Shown here in pieces: positions 6,050-12,429 of a stretch of 12,429 nt of DNA (its first letter is position 1; each line of letters starts with the position of its first letter). The position numbers were made by a program, and so were the translations under genes. A model generated the notes under the pieces. The model was not told the origin of the DNA and searched no databases. It saw nothing but the letters and a program-made list of their open reading frames with translations. Location of the stretch: the NCBI GenBank assembly GCA_029858145.1, contig JAOUFP010000030.1:1-12429 (forward strand), read 5' to 3'. The DNA comes from Nitrospirota bacterium. Lineage in GTDB: Bacteria > Nitrospirota > Thermodesulfovibrionia > Thermodesulfovibrionales > UBA6898.

Positions 6050-7868
6050 ACCACAAAAAACAGAAGCCGAACAACTGGCATTTTTCCGGACCTGTTATGA
6101 CAGGTTCAAAAAAGCAACGGATTCCTCCGGGGAGTCCGCCCATTTCTACCGGATAGGCGGCACCACTGTCCGTCTTTTGTTCGCGGGAGAACGCATGGTC
6201 CCCTTTCTTACCCCTGCGCTGGAACATCTGCGGATAACGGAGATTGATACGCCGGACGTTACCCTCTGCATCTGGGACAGTGCTTCCACAAATACAAAAA
6301 TGGTCCCTCCGCCCTTTAAATGGGACTGTTTTACCGACAGAGGAGACATCTGGGGGTTTAACAGCAGACGCATCAAGACCGCGTTTCACTGGATTGAGTG
6401 TTCGCTCAATCTCATGGATCTTGAAACCGGCACAGGCATTTACTGGGTAGAGACAGCCGACACCTTACCATTTTGGGTACACGCATCTCCCTTGCGCACC
6501 CTTTTTCATTGGTGGATGGAAAAGAACGGATGCCAGCTTCTCCATGCGGCAGCGGTGGGAACACAACAGGGTGCTGTACTCATTACAGGAAAAGGCGGGA
6601 TCGGCAAATCGACAACCGCCCTCTCCTGTCTGCAGTCAGCCCTTTATTACCTGGCAGACGACTATGTCATCGCACGGCTCGAACCTGAGCCGCTTGTCTA
6701 TAGTTTATACAGCACCGCAAAATTAAACGCCGATCATGTAGTGAACTTTCCTGATTTAACGAGATTCGTGGAAAACCCCGATAAGCTCGACCGGGAAAAG
6801 GCGGTCATGTTTCTCTATCCTCATCGCAAAGAGCAAATTGTTTCGGAAATGCCCCTGAAGGCCATCCTGACGCCGCGTGTCATGAATGTCGAGGAAACCG
6901 CGACAAGTCCCGTATCGCGATGGACGATAGAACGGGCGCTGTCATTCACGACGATGTCGCAGTTGCCCTGTGTTGGCCGCCACACTCATGATTTTGTCAG
7001 CAAATTGTCCTCTGCCTTGCCGGGCTATGTTCTGGAGCTTGGCAGGGATTTGCAGAAGATTCCAGCGGCCATATCGGATTTTCTGGCTGAGATCCCCTCT
7101 CACCGGGATTCCCATGATACCGCCCCGCTCGTCCCTGACAACTCCGGAGCAAGGCCGCTGGTCAGCGTAATCATTCCTGTTTTTAATGGTGAAGACTTCA
7201 TTGCGGATGCGGTGAACAACGTGCTGGCGCAAAATTATCCGTCACTCGAAATCATTGTTGTCGATGATGGTTCCACAGACAGCACCGGGGAGATTGTCAA
7301 TAAACTTCCCGCTGATATCCGCTATTTCAGACAAAAGAACCAGGGGCCTGCCGCTGCCCGGGACTGGGGCATCAAGGATGCTTCCGGCGAGTTTCTCGTC
7401 TTTCTGGACGCCGACGACCTGTGGCCGGAAAATAATCTAAACATATTGGTCGATAAAATGCTCCAGGAACCTGACATGCAGGTCATCACCGGATATGCAC
7501 AGCTGATGCAAAAAAATGCAGAAACCGGCGAATACGATCTTGTCGGGAACCCGATGGAATCTTTTCAGTATTATATCGGGGCAGCAATATATCGAAAGTC
7601 TGTTTTCGGCAAGGTGGGATTATTCGATCGCACCCTTATGTTCGGAGAAGACACTGACTGGTATAATCGTGCCAATGAATTAGAGGTAAACATGAAGCGG
7701 CTCGATGAGATCACCTTATTTGTCCGGCGGCATGGCAAAAACATGACCCATGGCAAGAACCTCGTTGAACTAGGTGCGCTGAGGGTCCGCAAGAAGTCTC
7801 TCGACCGTATACGGACGCGGGCACGTGAATTACAGGATTCTCAGACATTGACGGAGCAGCAACGCTGA
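6042..7868 (+). CDS. Fusion protein: HPr-kinase-like domain plus GT2 glycosyltransferase
   Basis: One uninterrupted frame of 608 residues. The N-terminal half (about 1-345) resembles the HprK-related kinases of lasso-peptide and HPr-rel-A clusters: L-L-H-A-A-A-V-G (167-173, H168 matching the conserved HprK histidine by eye), Walker A GKGGIGKST (183-191), and Y-L-A-D-D (203-207) matching the HprK L-V-A-D-D loop. HprK-type enzymes phosphorylate serine on a protein; relatives in lasso clusters (PadeK, ThcoK) phosphorylate a precursor peptide. After a linker (about 350-370) comes a GT2, GT-A-fold domain: V-S-V-I-I-P-V-F-N-G (374-383), V-D-D-G-S (407-411) for nucleotide binding, D-A-D-D (456-459) as the metal-binding DxD region and G-E-D-T-D-W (535-540) carrying the catalytic E-D. 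All expected motifs are present in both halves, so this is an intact fusion, not a decayed gene. It overlaps the methyltransferase gene by 8 bases. No membrane segments. Targets unknown. Confidence 0.87.
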   Translation: MDKPQKTEAEQLAFFRTCYDRFKKATDSSGESAHFYRIGGTTVRLLFAGERMVPFLTPALEHLRITEIDTPDVTLCIWDSASTNTKMVPPPFKWDCFTDRGDIWGFNSRRIKTAFHWIECSLNLMDLETGTGIYWVETADTLPFWVHASPLRTLFHWWMEKNGCQLLHAAAVGTQQGAVLITGKGGIGKSTTALSCLQSALYYLADDYVIARLEPEPLVYSLYSTAKLNADHVVNFPDLTRFVENPDKLDREKAVMFLYPHRKEQIVSEMPLKAILTPRVMNVEETATSPVSRWTIERALSFTTMSQLPCVGRHTHDFVSKLSSALPGYVLELGRDLQKIPAAISDFLAEIPSHRDSHDTAPLVPDNSGARPLVSVIIPVFNGEDFIADAVNNVLAQNYPSLEIIVVDDGSTDSTGEIVNKLPADIRYFRQKNQGPAAARDWGIKDASGEFLVFLDADDLWPENNLNILVDKMLQEPDMQVITGYAQLMQKNAETGEYDLVGNPMESFQYYIGAAIYRKSVFGKVGLFDRTLMFGEDTDWYNRANELEVNMKRLDEITLFVRRHGKNMTHGKNLVELGALRVRKKSLDRIRTRARELQDSQTLTEQQR

Positions 7869-8006
7869 ATGCATGAATTCTCCTGCTGTTCTGCACCGGT
7901 GAATCACGGGAGACAACCTGTCCATTCAGACGAAGGCGGCACTAAAATCCGGGGACCGAGGATCGTCCGGGAAGCAATCCGCATACAGCTGGAAAGGGAG
8001 AAATAA
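7869..8006 (+). CDS. Candidate small protein (45 residues), uncertain
   Basis: ATG 7869 follows directly on the TGA of the fusion gene (TGAATG) and the frame runs to TAA at 8004-8006, five bases before the next ATG, so it nearly fills the gap. It is in phase with the upstream gene. The product has C-C near its N-terminus (F-S-C-C-S), a basic middle, and a helix-like charged end (I-R-I-Q-L-E-R-E-K). No family was recognised. A frame of this length stays open by chance fairly often, so coding status is doubtful. Confidence 0.22.
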   Translation: MHEFSCCSAPVNHGRQPVHSDEGGTKIRGPRIVREAIRIQLEREK

Positions 8007-8011
8007 ATACC

Positions 8012-8710
8012 ATGACGGAACAAGCCCCTCTTGTGAGCACTATCATGCCTGTGTACAACCGTGAAGCATATCTTGCCGACGCGATCGAGAGCGTCATAAA
8101 CCAGACCTACCGGAACATTGAACTTATTGTTGTCGATGATGGCTCCACCGACAACAGCAGATCCGTGGCAGAGCGATTTGCCCCTCCTGTCCGGTACCAC
8201 CATCAGCCCAACGCCGGCATCGCGGCAGCCTGGAATCAGGGCATCAGGCTGGCGAAGGGTGATTTTTTCGCCTTTCTCGATGCGGATGACCTCTGGACAA
8301 AAAATAAAATACAGCAGCAGATGGACGTCATCAGTGAGAACACCAAATTCGATATCGTATTTGGTCATGTAAAGCAGTTTTATAGCCCTGAATTGAGTGA
8401 AGAGGAAAGACAGAAGATCTGGTGTCCCGACGATATGATGCCCGGTTTCTCAGCCATTACAATGCTGATCCGGCGTGAATCCTTTTTCAGGGTCGGGTTG
8501 TTCGATACGCAATGGCGCAAGGGAATATTTAACGACTGGTATTTGCGCGCCGGCGAGTGCGGTCTTGTGTCTCACATGCTGCCGCATCTGTTTGCGCAGC
8601 GGCGCCTGCACCAGGCGAACCACGGCATTGTAAACCGTGACAAGTCGATTGATTATGTGCGCATGTTCAGGGCCTCATTAGCCAGACGTCGCGGGCATGC
8701 CCCTGATTGA
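8012..8710 (+). CDS. GT2 glycosyltransferase with altered catalytic motif
   Basis: The protein has 232 residues, a compact GT-A fold of the GT2 family, soluble or peripheral, with no membrane segments. Seen are V-S-T-I-M-P-V-Y-N-R (8-17), V-D-D-G-S (41-45) for nucleotide-sugar binding, G-D-F-F-A-F-L-D-A-D-D (83-93) with the DxD-like metal site, and a C-terminal R-R-L-H-Q-A-N-H-G...S-L-A-R-R-R block shared with the other two GT2 domains of the cluster. The position of the usual E-D pair reads G-I-F-N-D-W (171-176) where its siblings have G-E-D-T-D-W and Y-E-D-H-D-W; only the following D-W is kept. The enzyme may use another base, have changed specificity, or be inactive. GGGAG (7996-8000) lies 11 bases before the ATG, slightly far. 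It probably adds one sugar to the cluster's glycan. Confidence 0.9.
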   Translation: MTEQAPLVSTIMPVYNREAYLADAIESVINQTYRNIELIVVDDGSTDNSRSVAERFAPPVRYHHQPNAGIAAAWNQGIRLAKGDFFAFLDADDLWTKNKIQQQMDVISENTKFDIVFGHVKQFYSPELSEEERQKIWCPDDMMPGFSAITMLIRRESFFRVGLFDTQWRKGIFNDWYLRAGECGLVSHMLPHLFAQRRLHQANHGIVNRDKSIDYVRMFRASLARRRGHAPD

Positions 8711-8746
8711 TACCTGTGCAACCACTTTTTTCCATTTAGGACAAAA

Positions 8747-9868
8747 GTGATCAGCACAGCGGGTATCGATGACATGGGCCTTATGCCTGAAAACGTCTCA
8801 ACCAAAACTCGAAAGATATCATCCATGCCTTTAAAAGTTATCATCGCCGGTGCCGGAATGGCAGGGAGCGAACTGCATCTGAACGCCTGCATGCAGATTG
8901 AGGGCCTCGACGTAATAGCCTTGTGTGACCCTGACCTTGATAAGGCCGGGAGTATCACCAGACAAAAAAAGGTCCCCCACTATTATGCTTCATTGGAAGA
9001 TGCGCTCAACGCCCATTCAGCGGATATTGTAAGCATATGCACTCCCCCGTCAAGCCATTTCGAACTCTGCAGGCTTGCTCTTGGGCACGGCTGCCACATT
9101 TTGATGGAGAAACCGATTTTTCAAACGCTCGATGAGGCCGATGAGATTCGGCAGATGATCAGTAGCACAAAGTGCAAATTCTCCGCCGTGCATAGCCAAA
9201 AGTACCTGTCCGGTATTCAGCAGGCGGTGCAACTTGTAAGAGATGGTTCCATAGGTAAAGTATTGCATGTCCATGCGGTCCGGATGATCCATGGTGATAA
9301 AGACCGGCTGGTTTATCCCAATTGCTGGTGTAATGAACTCCCCGGTGGCCGCTGGGAGGAATTGATCCCCCATCCAATTTACAAAGCTTACCAGTTTATG
9401 GGGCCTTTGAAGTACGTTCATCTGGAAATGAAAAAGGTGCACAACCGCTGGCCCTGGCTGTCTGCCGATGAACTTGAGATTATTCTGGAAGGAGACTCAG
9501 GATATGTAAACATTACACTATCCTCAAATGCTGATAACTACAACCATATGCTTGTTTACGGGTCAAAACGGATACTCCTCATAGACAATCACTCAGCGAC
9601 TGACTTATTGCCGGGGATGCACCCCGCAGATGCGGCGCCCTCGTTTTATGAACAGCTCAGCAGAAAGCTGTTTGGCCGGCAAAACCAGGCAAAGCAGCTC
9701 CCCCTGAATCCGCATGCAGAGCTTATCAAAGATTTTGTCTCCTATATAAAGGGGACGGGCGTCGCCCCCCCGGTAGACTGGCAGGAGGCATTCAATGTTC
9801 TCGAATTGGGACTTCAAATAGGCGGGGAAATTGCTTTGCGAAAATCAAAACTCCGGCATTGTCATTGA
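8747..9868 (+). CDS. Gfo/Idh/MocA family NAD(P)-dependent oxidoreductase
   Basis: The protein has 373 residues from GTG 8747, or 347 from ATG 8825. GTG 8747 has AGGA (8738-8741) five bases upstream; ATG 8825 has only a weak GAAAG but would begin right at the Rossmann strand (M-P-L-K-V-I-I-A-G), where most relatives start. ATG 8774 is a third option. Numbered from 8747, the dinucleotide-binding motif is G-A-G-M-A-G (35-40), with D61 after strand 2, I-C-T-P-P (97-101) and the family hallmark E-K-P (121-123). The C-terminal half is the alpha/beta substrate domain, where L-P-G-G-R-W...P-H-P (198-210) places H209 near the expected catalytic histidine. The family oxidises or reduces sugars and sugar nucleotides, for example making 3-keto intermediates. 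Among glycosyltransferases it most likely prepares or edits an unusual sugar. Exact substrate unknown. Confidence 0.88.
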   Translation: MISTAGIDDMGLMPENVSTKTRKISSMPLKVIIAGAGMAGSELHLNACMQIEGLDVIALCDPDLDKAGSITRQKKVPHYYASLEDALNAHSADIVSICTPPSSHFELCRLALGHGCHILMEKPIFQTLDEADEIRQMISSTKCKFSAVHSQKYLSGIQQAVQLVRDGSIGKVLHVHAVRMIHGDKDRLVYPNCWCNELPGGRWEELIPHPIYKAYQFMGPLKYVHLEMKKVHNRWPWLSADELEIILEGDSGYVNITLSSNADNYNHMLVYGSKRILLIDNHSATDLLPGMHPADAAPSFYEQLSRKLFGRQNQAKQLPLNPHAELIKDFVSYIKGTGVAPPVDWQEAFNVLELGLQIGGEIALRKSKLRHCH

Positions 9869-9883
9869 AGAGAAGGATATTTC

Positions 9884-10630
9884 ATGGACCGTCCCCTGGT
9901 GAGTGTCATTATCCCGGCGTATAACAGCGGACCGTATCTGGCCGATGCTTTGAGAAGTGTCTTTGAACAGGACTACCAACCTATAGAGGTCATCGTTGTT
10001 GACGATGGCTCAACAGACGAGACAGCCTCAGTTGCCCGATCCTTTAAAGATATCCTCTACACCTTTCAGGCAAACCAGGGACCGGCCTCGGCCCGCAATA
10101 CCGGAATACGCCTGGCGCATGGTGATTTTATCGCCTTTCTCGACGCCGATGACTACTGGCCTGAAAATAAGCTGCGGACCCAGATGTCACACTTGATTGA
10201 GAATCCGGAAACTGAGGTGGTCCTGGGCCGTATCCAGTGTATCGGTCTGTTCACGGAGGCTGAAAAGAGTATCCGCTTCGAAGGACCTGACAATACTATG
10301 ACCAATGTTTGCCTGGGGAGCGGTGTTTTCAATAAATCCGTTTTTGATAAGGTCGGTTTTTTTGATGAATCGTTACGCTTTTATGAAGACCATGACTGGT
10401 TTTTACGGGCCAGGGAACGGCAAATCCCGATGATCATTCTTAAACAGATCACGTTACTGAACCGGCGGCACGGGAACAGCACAAGCCGTAAAAGGAAAAA
10501 ATCGGATCCCACCATGATCCGTATACTCAGGAAATCATTGGAGCGCCGGCGCTCTGAAAACAGGGGTCATGCAACGTTATTGAGAAATTTCTTCGATCAC
10601 GATGAAGGAAAAACTAACCGTAAAAAGTGA
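9884..10630 (+). CDS. GT2 family glycosyltransferase
   Basis: The protein has 248 residues, with G-A-A-G-G-A-like Shine-Dalgarno sequence (9872-9877) six bases before the ATG. The GT-A fold motifs are complete: V-S-V-I-I-P-A-Y-N-S (6-15), V-D-D-G-S (39-43), G-D-F-I-A-F-L-D-A-D-D (80-90) and Y-E-D-H-D-W (167-172) with the catalytic E-D. After the fold comes N-R-R-H-G-N (193-198) and a strongly basic helix R-K-S-L-E-R-R-R, the same C-terminal signature as in the fusion protein and the 8012-8710 gene, so the three probably arose by duplication. The very basic tail (K-K at the end, many Arg) suggests contact with a membrane surface or an anionic acceptor. No membrane segments. Donor and acceptor sugars cannot be told from sequence. 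Confidence 0.92.
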   Translation: MDRPLVSVIIPAYNSGPYLADALRSVFEQDYQPIEVIVVDDGSTDETASVARSFKDILYTFQANQGPASARNTGIRLAHGDFIAFLDADDYWPENKLRTQMSHLIENPETEVVLGRIQCIGLFTEAEKSIRFEGPDNTMTNVCLGSGVFNKSVFDKVGFFDESLRFYEDHDWFLRARERQIPMIILKQITLLNRRHGNSTSRKRKKSDPTMIRILRKSLERRRSENRGHATLLRNFFDHDEGKTNRKK

Positions 10631-10636
10631 AGAGTC

Positions 10637-11809
10637 ATGAATAAAGTAAGACTTCTATACTGGACACCCTTTTTTCTTCCCGATGTCGGGGGGATGGAAA
10701 CACTCGTCGCAAAGATTCTTCCCAGACTAAGGCAGCGTGATTACGAACTCATCGTGGTGACCTCTCACGGCAAATATGACATCCCCGATGAAACGGAGTA
10801 TTGCGGCATCCCCGTTTATCGTTTCCATACACGGAAGGCACTGGGGAAAGGCAACCTGCCGGAAATTCTAAAGATTAAACAAAAGGTCGCACAATTGAAG
10901 CAGTCCTTCAGACCTCATCTCACGCATATCCACATCAGTGATCCCAGCGCCTTTTTCCACGTGAATACGCAATCCGCGCATCCGGCGCCGACCCTTTCAA
11001 CCTTCCACTCACTCCTCTCATTTCAGAACGCTGCAAACGGCTCAGCCGGTTTGCTGGCAAAAATAATCAGCTCAGCTGATTTCGTTTCAACCGTGTCAGG
11101 TTATGTGCTGAACGAAATCTGCAGGTCCAGCCCTGAAGTAAGGGGGCGGTCATCCGTTATTTACAACGGCGTTGAACTTTCCGATATCGTCCCTGAACCG
11201 CTCTCCTTTGATCCTCCGCGAATCGTATGCATAGGACGTCTCGTGCGCAAGAAAGGGTTTGACCTTGCGATCGGGGCCTTTCATGCCATCCGCGCGCGTT
11301 TTCCTCAGGCCCGGCTGACCATTATAGGAGACGGGCCGCTCCGCGCCGAGTTGACTCAGCAGGCTGCCGCGCTGGGGCTGTCCGATACCGTAGAGTTTAT
11401 GGGTGAGGTAAAACCCGAAGACGTCTGTTCGCTGCTGGGCAGGTCAACTGTCGCGGTCCTGCCCTCGCGGCACGTGCAGGAAAAAGGCTCTGACGGCTTT
11501 ATGTTTTCCGAGGGCTTCCCGATGGTGGCCCTGGAAGCGGCGTTGATGGGTCGTCCAATCATAGCAACACGGGTTGGAGGACTGCCGGAGGCCGTTGTGC
11601 ACAATCAGACAGGACTGCTCGTGGAAGAGGAAAACATTCAGGCCCTTGCTGATGCGATAGCATACCTCTTAACCAGCCGGGATACCGCTGTCAGCATGGG
11701 GAGGTCCGGCCGGCTGCGGGTCATGGATACCTTTGATTTAGAGAAATGCGTCGACTCTTACGACAGCCTTTATCAGAGGCTGGTTCAGGGGGCTGCGCGC
11801 AATCCCTGA
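10637..11809 (+). CDS. GT4 family (GT-B fold) glycosyltransferase
   Basis: The protein has 390 residues, the usual length of the family. The N-terminal domain starts with L-L-Y-W-T-P-F-F-L-P-D-V-G-G-M (6-20), the glycine loop typical of GT4 enzymes. The C-terminal nucleotide-sugar domain has V-C-I-G-R-L-V-R-K-K-G (197-207) with the phosphate-binding Arg and Lys, I-G-D-G-P-L (230-235), and the E-x7-E motif S-E-G-F-P-M-V-A-L-E (E292 and E300) followed by G-R-P-I-I-A-T-R-V-G-G. Retaining transfer from a nucleotide-activated sugar is expected in the cytoplasm. It starts six bases after the previous stop, with G-A-A-G-A-G overlapping that stop as Shine-Dalgarno, so it is in the same operon. It differs in fold from the three GT2 domains, giving at least four potential sugar-transfer steps in the cluster. 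Confidence 0.93.
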   Translation: MNKVRLLYWTPFFLPDVGGMETLVAKILPRLRQRDYELIVVTSHGKYDIPDETEYCGIPVYRFHTRKALGKGNLPEILKIKQKVAQLKQSFRPHLTHIHISDPSAFFHVNTQSAHPAPTLSTFHSLLSFQNAANGSAGLLAKIISSADFVSTVSGYVLNEICRSSPEVRGRSSVIYNGVELSDIVPEPLSFDPPRIVCIGRLVRKKGFDLAIGAFHAIRARFPQARLTIIGDGPLRAELTQQAAALGLSDTVEFMGEVKPEDVCSLLGRSTVAVLPSRHVQEKGSDGFMFSEGFPMVALEAALMGRPIIATRVGGLPEAVVHNQTGLLVEEENIQALADAIAYLLTSRDTAVSMGRSGRLRVMDTFDLEKCVDSYDSLYQRLVQGAARNP

Positions 11810-11840
11810 TGCTTCTGCCGATCGCAGGCTAAATTGAAAT

Positions 11841-11855
11841 CCGCTGACGCAGCGG
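11841..11855 (+). other. Small hairpin before the last gene
   Basis: CCGCTG (11841-11846) and CAGCGG (11850-11855) form a perfect 6-bp stem with a 3-base loop, about 12 bases before the start of the downstream methyltransferase. No T-tract follows, so it is not a standard terminator; it could reduce or shape ribosome access to the next gene, or be incidental. Confidence 0.35.
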
Positions 11856-11867
11856 GCAATTCCCGTG

Positions 11868-12429
11868 ATGATGAGTACTGAGCAATTACAGCGAATCAGA
11901 GAATACGAGCTTATATCCGTTTTGCCCCACCTCCCCGCCGGATGCAGCGTACTGGAAATCGGCGCCGGCACCGGCTTGCTGTCAAAATTATTATCCGAAA
12001 AGGGATATTCTGTGCAGGCCATTGATGTGAAAACAAGTCAGCATTCCAGACACCGGATATGGCCGGTGACAATCTATGACGGCAGGGTCATCCCTTTTCA
12101 AAACAATAGTTTTGATATAGTTTTCAGCTCGAACGTTTTAGAGCATATTCCGCATGCGAATGCATTCCAGCGCGAAATCAGGAGGGTTTTAAAACCCGGC
12201 GGGACCGCGGTCCATTTTCTGCCGAGCGGAAGCTGGCGATTCTGGACGATCGTAACGCACTACATATATATTTCAAAATTGATAGCACTCATATTTACCC
12301 TTAAGTTTTTTCACAGCGGGCAACGCATACGGGTGTTGGCCTTAAAAATGAAATTAAAGAAAGGGTTTTTCCCGCCCCGCCATGGCACGAGAGGGAACGC
12401 CTTCAGCGAGATATTTTATTTCAGCAGAT
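11868..12429 (+). CDS. SAM-dependent methyltransferase (Methyltransf_11 type), 3' end missing
   Basis: 187 residues are visible before the window ends. Motif I is L-E-I-G-A-G-T-G (29-36), the acidic residue after strand 2 is D53 (A-I-D-V), then S-F-D-I-V-F-S-S-N-V-L-E-H-I (81-94) and V-L-K-P-G-G (107-112), the classic order of the Methyltransf_11 fold. Beyond the core sit a hydrophobic stretch (about 131-148) that might touch the membrane and a P-P-R-H-G-T-R-G-N-A-F-S-E-I block (169-182), which I associate with methyltransferases of surface-polysaccharide clusters. Start choice: ATG 11868 or ATG 11871, with GTG 11865 also in frame; none has a good Shine-Dalgarno. It lies 58 bases after the GT4 gene. 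It probably methylates a sugar or lipid-linked glycan of the cluster; the acceptor is unknown. Confidence 0.87.
   Translation, partial: MMSTEQLQRIREYELISVLPHLPAGCSVLEIGAGTGLLSKLLSEKGYSVQAIDVKTSQHSRHRIWPVTIYDGRVIPFQNNSFDIVFSSNVLEHIPHANAFQREIRRVLKPGGTAVHFLPSGSWRFWTIVTHYIYISKLIALIFTLKFFHSGQRIRVLALKMKLKKGFFPPRHGTRGNAFSEIFYFSR

Noticed and set aside
1..12429. CRISPR arrays, tRNA or rRNA genes, insertion sequences, attachment sites
   Set aside because: No regularly spaced repeats, no cloverleaf or rRNA-like segments, and no transposase or integrase motifs were seen on either strand.

Overview
The window looks like a chromosomal piece from a free-living, probably anaerobic or microaerophilic Gram-negative bacterium of mixed, roughly 50-55% GC. 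The reasons are a multihaem hydroxylamine-oxidoreductase-like cytochrome c at the left edge, a good sigma-54 promoter, and a surface-glycan style gene set. Nitrospirota or Desulfobacterota would fit, but no gene here fixes the taxon and no 16S rRNA, tRNA or mobile element is visible.

Layout. (1) Positions 2-838 are the 3' part of a multihaem cytochrome c gene, closed by a strong intrinsic terminator (856-885). (2) Positions 886-1604 are mostly non-coding. They hold a second possible hairpin/T-tract terminator (1150-1210) and a sigma-54 type -24/-12 element (1441-1456), and end in a textbook ribosome binding site. (3) From 1605 to the right edge every gene lies on the plus strand with short gaps or overlaps: a PqqD-domain protein with an unusual C-terminal tail (1605-2075); a 334-base gap; a nucleotidyltransferase-like protein of the type seen in lasso-peptide clusters (2410-3612); an ABC half-exporter (3682-5403); a class I methyltransferase (5366-6049); a fusion of an HPr-kinase-like domain with a GT2 glycosyltransferase (6042-7868); a GT2 enzyme with an altered catalytic motif (8012-8710); a Gfo/Idh/MocA oxidoreductase (8747-9868); a third GT2 enzyme (9884-10630); a GT4 glycosyltransferase (10637-11809); and a second methyltransferase cut by the window end (11868-12429).

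Interpretation. PqqD-like recognition domain, HprK-like kinase, uncharacterised nucleotidyltransferase and ABC exporter is the accessory set known from some lasso-peptide and HPr-rel-A type loci. The transglutaminase-like protease (B2) and asparagine-synthetase-like cyclase that define lasso-peptide synthesis are not in the window. Instead the genes are interleaved with at least four glycosyltransferase domains, a sugar-nucleotide-type dehydrogenase and two methyltransferases. The tail of the PqqD protein reads like a RiPP leader (F-x-x-P-x-L followed by Y-S-D) plus a conserved-looking block LLLLDPIHDVDE..GWP, so recognition domain and substrate-like segment may share one chain. My working hypothesis is a glycan or glycopeptide assembly-and-export locus in which the PqqD protein is a carrier, substrate or regulator acted on by the kinase and nucleotidyltransferase. 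This is inference from gene content. The right border lies outside the window, so missing partners could still be there.
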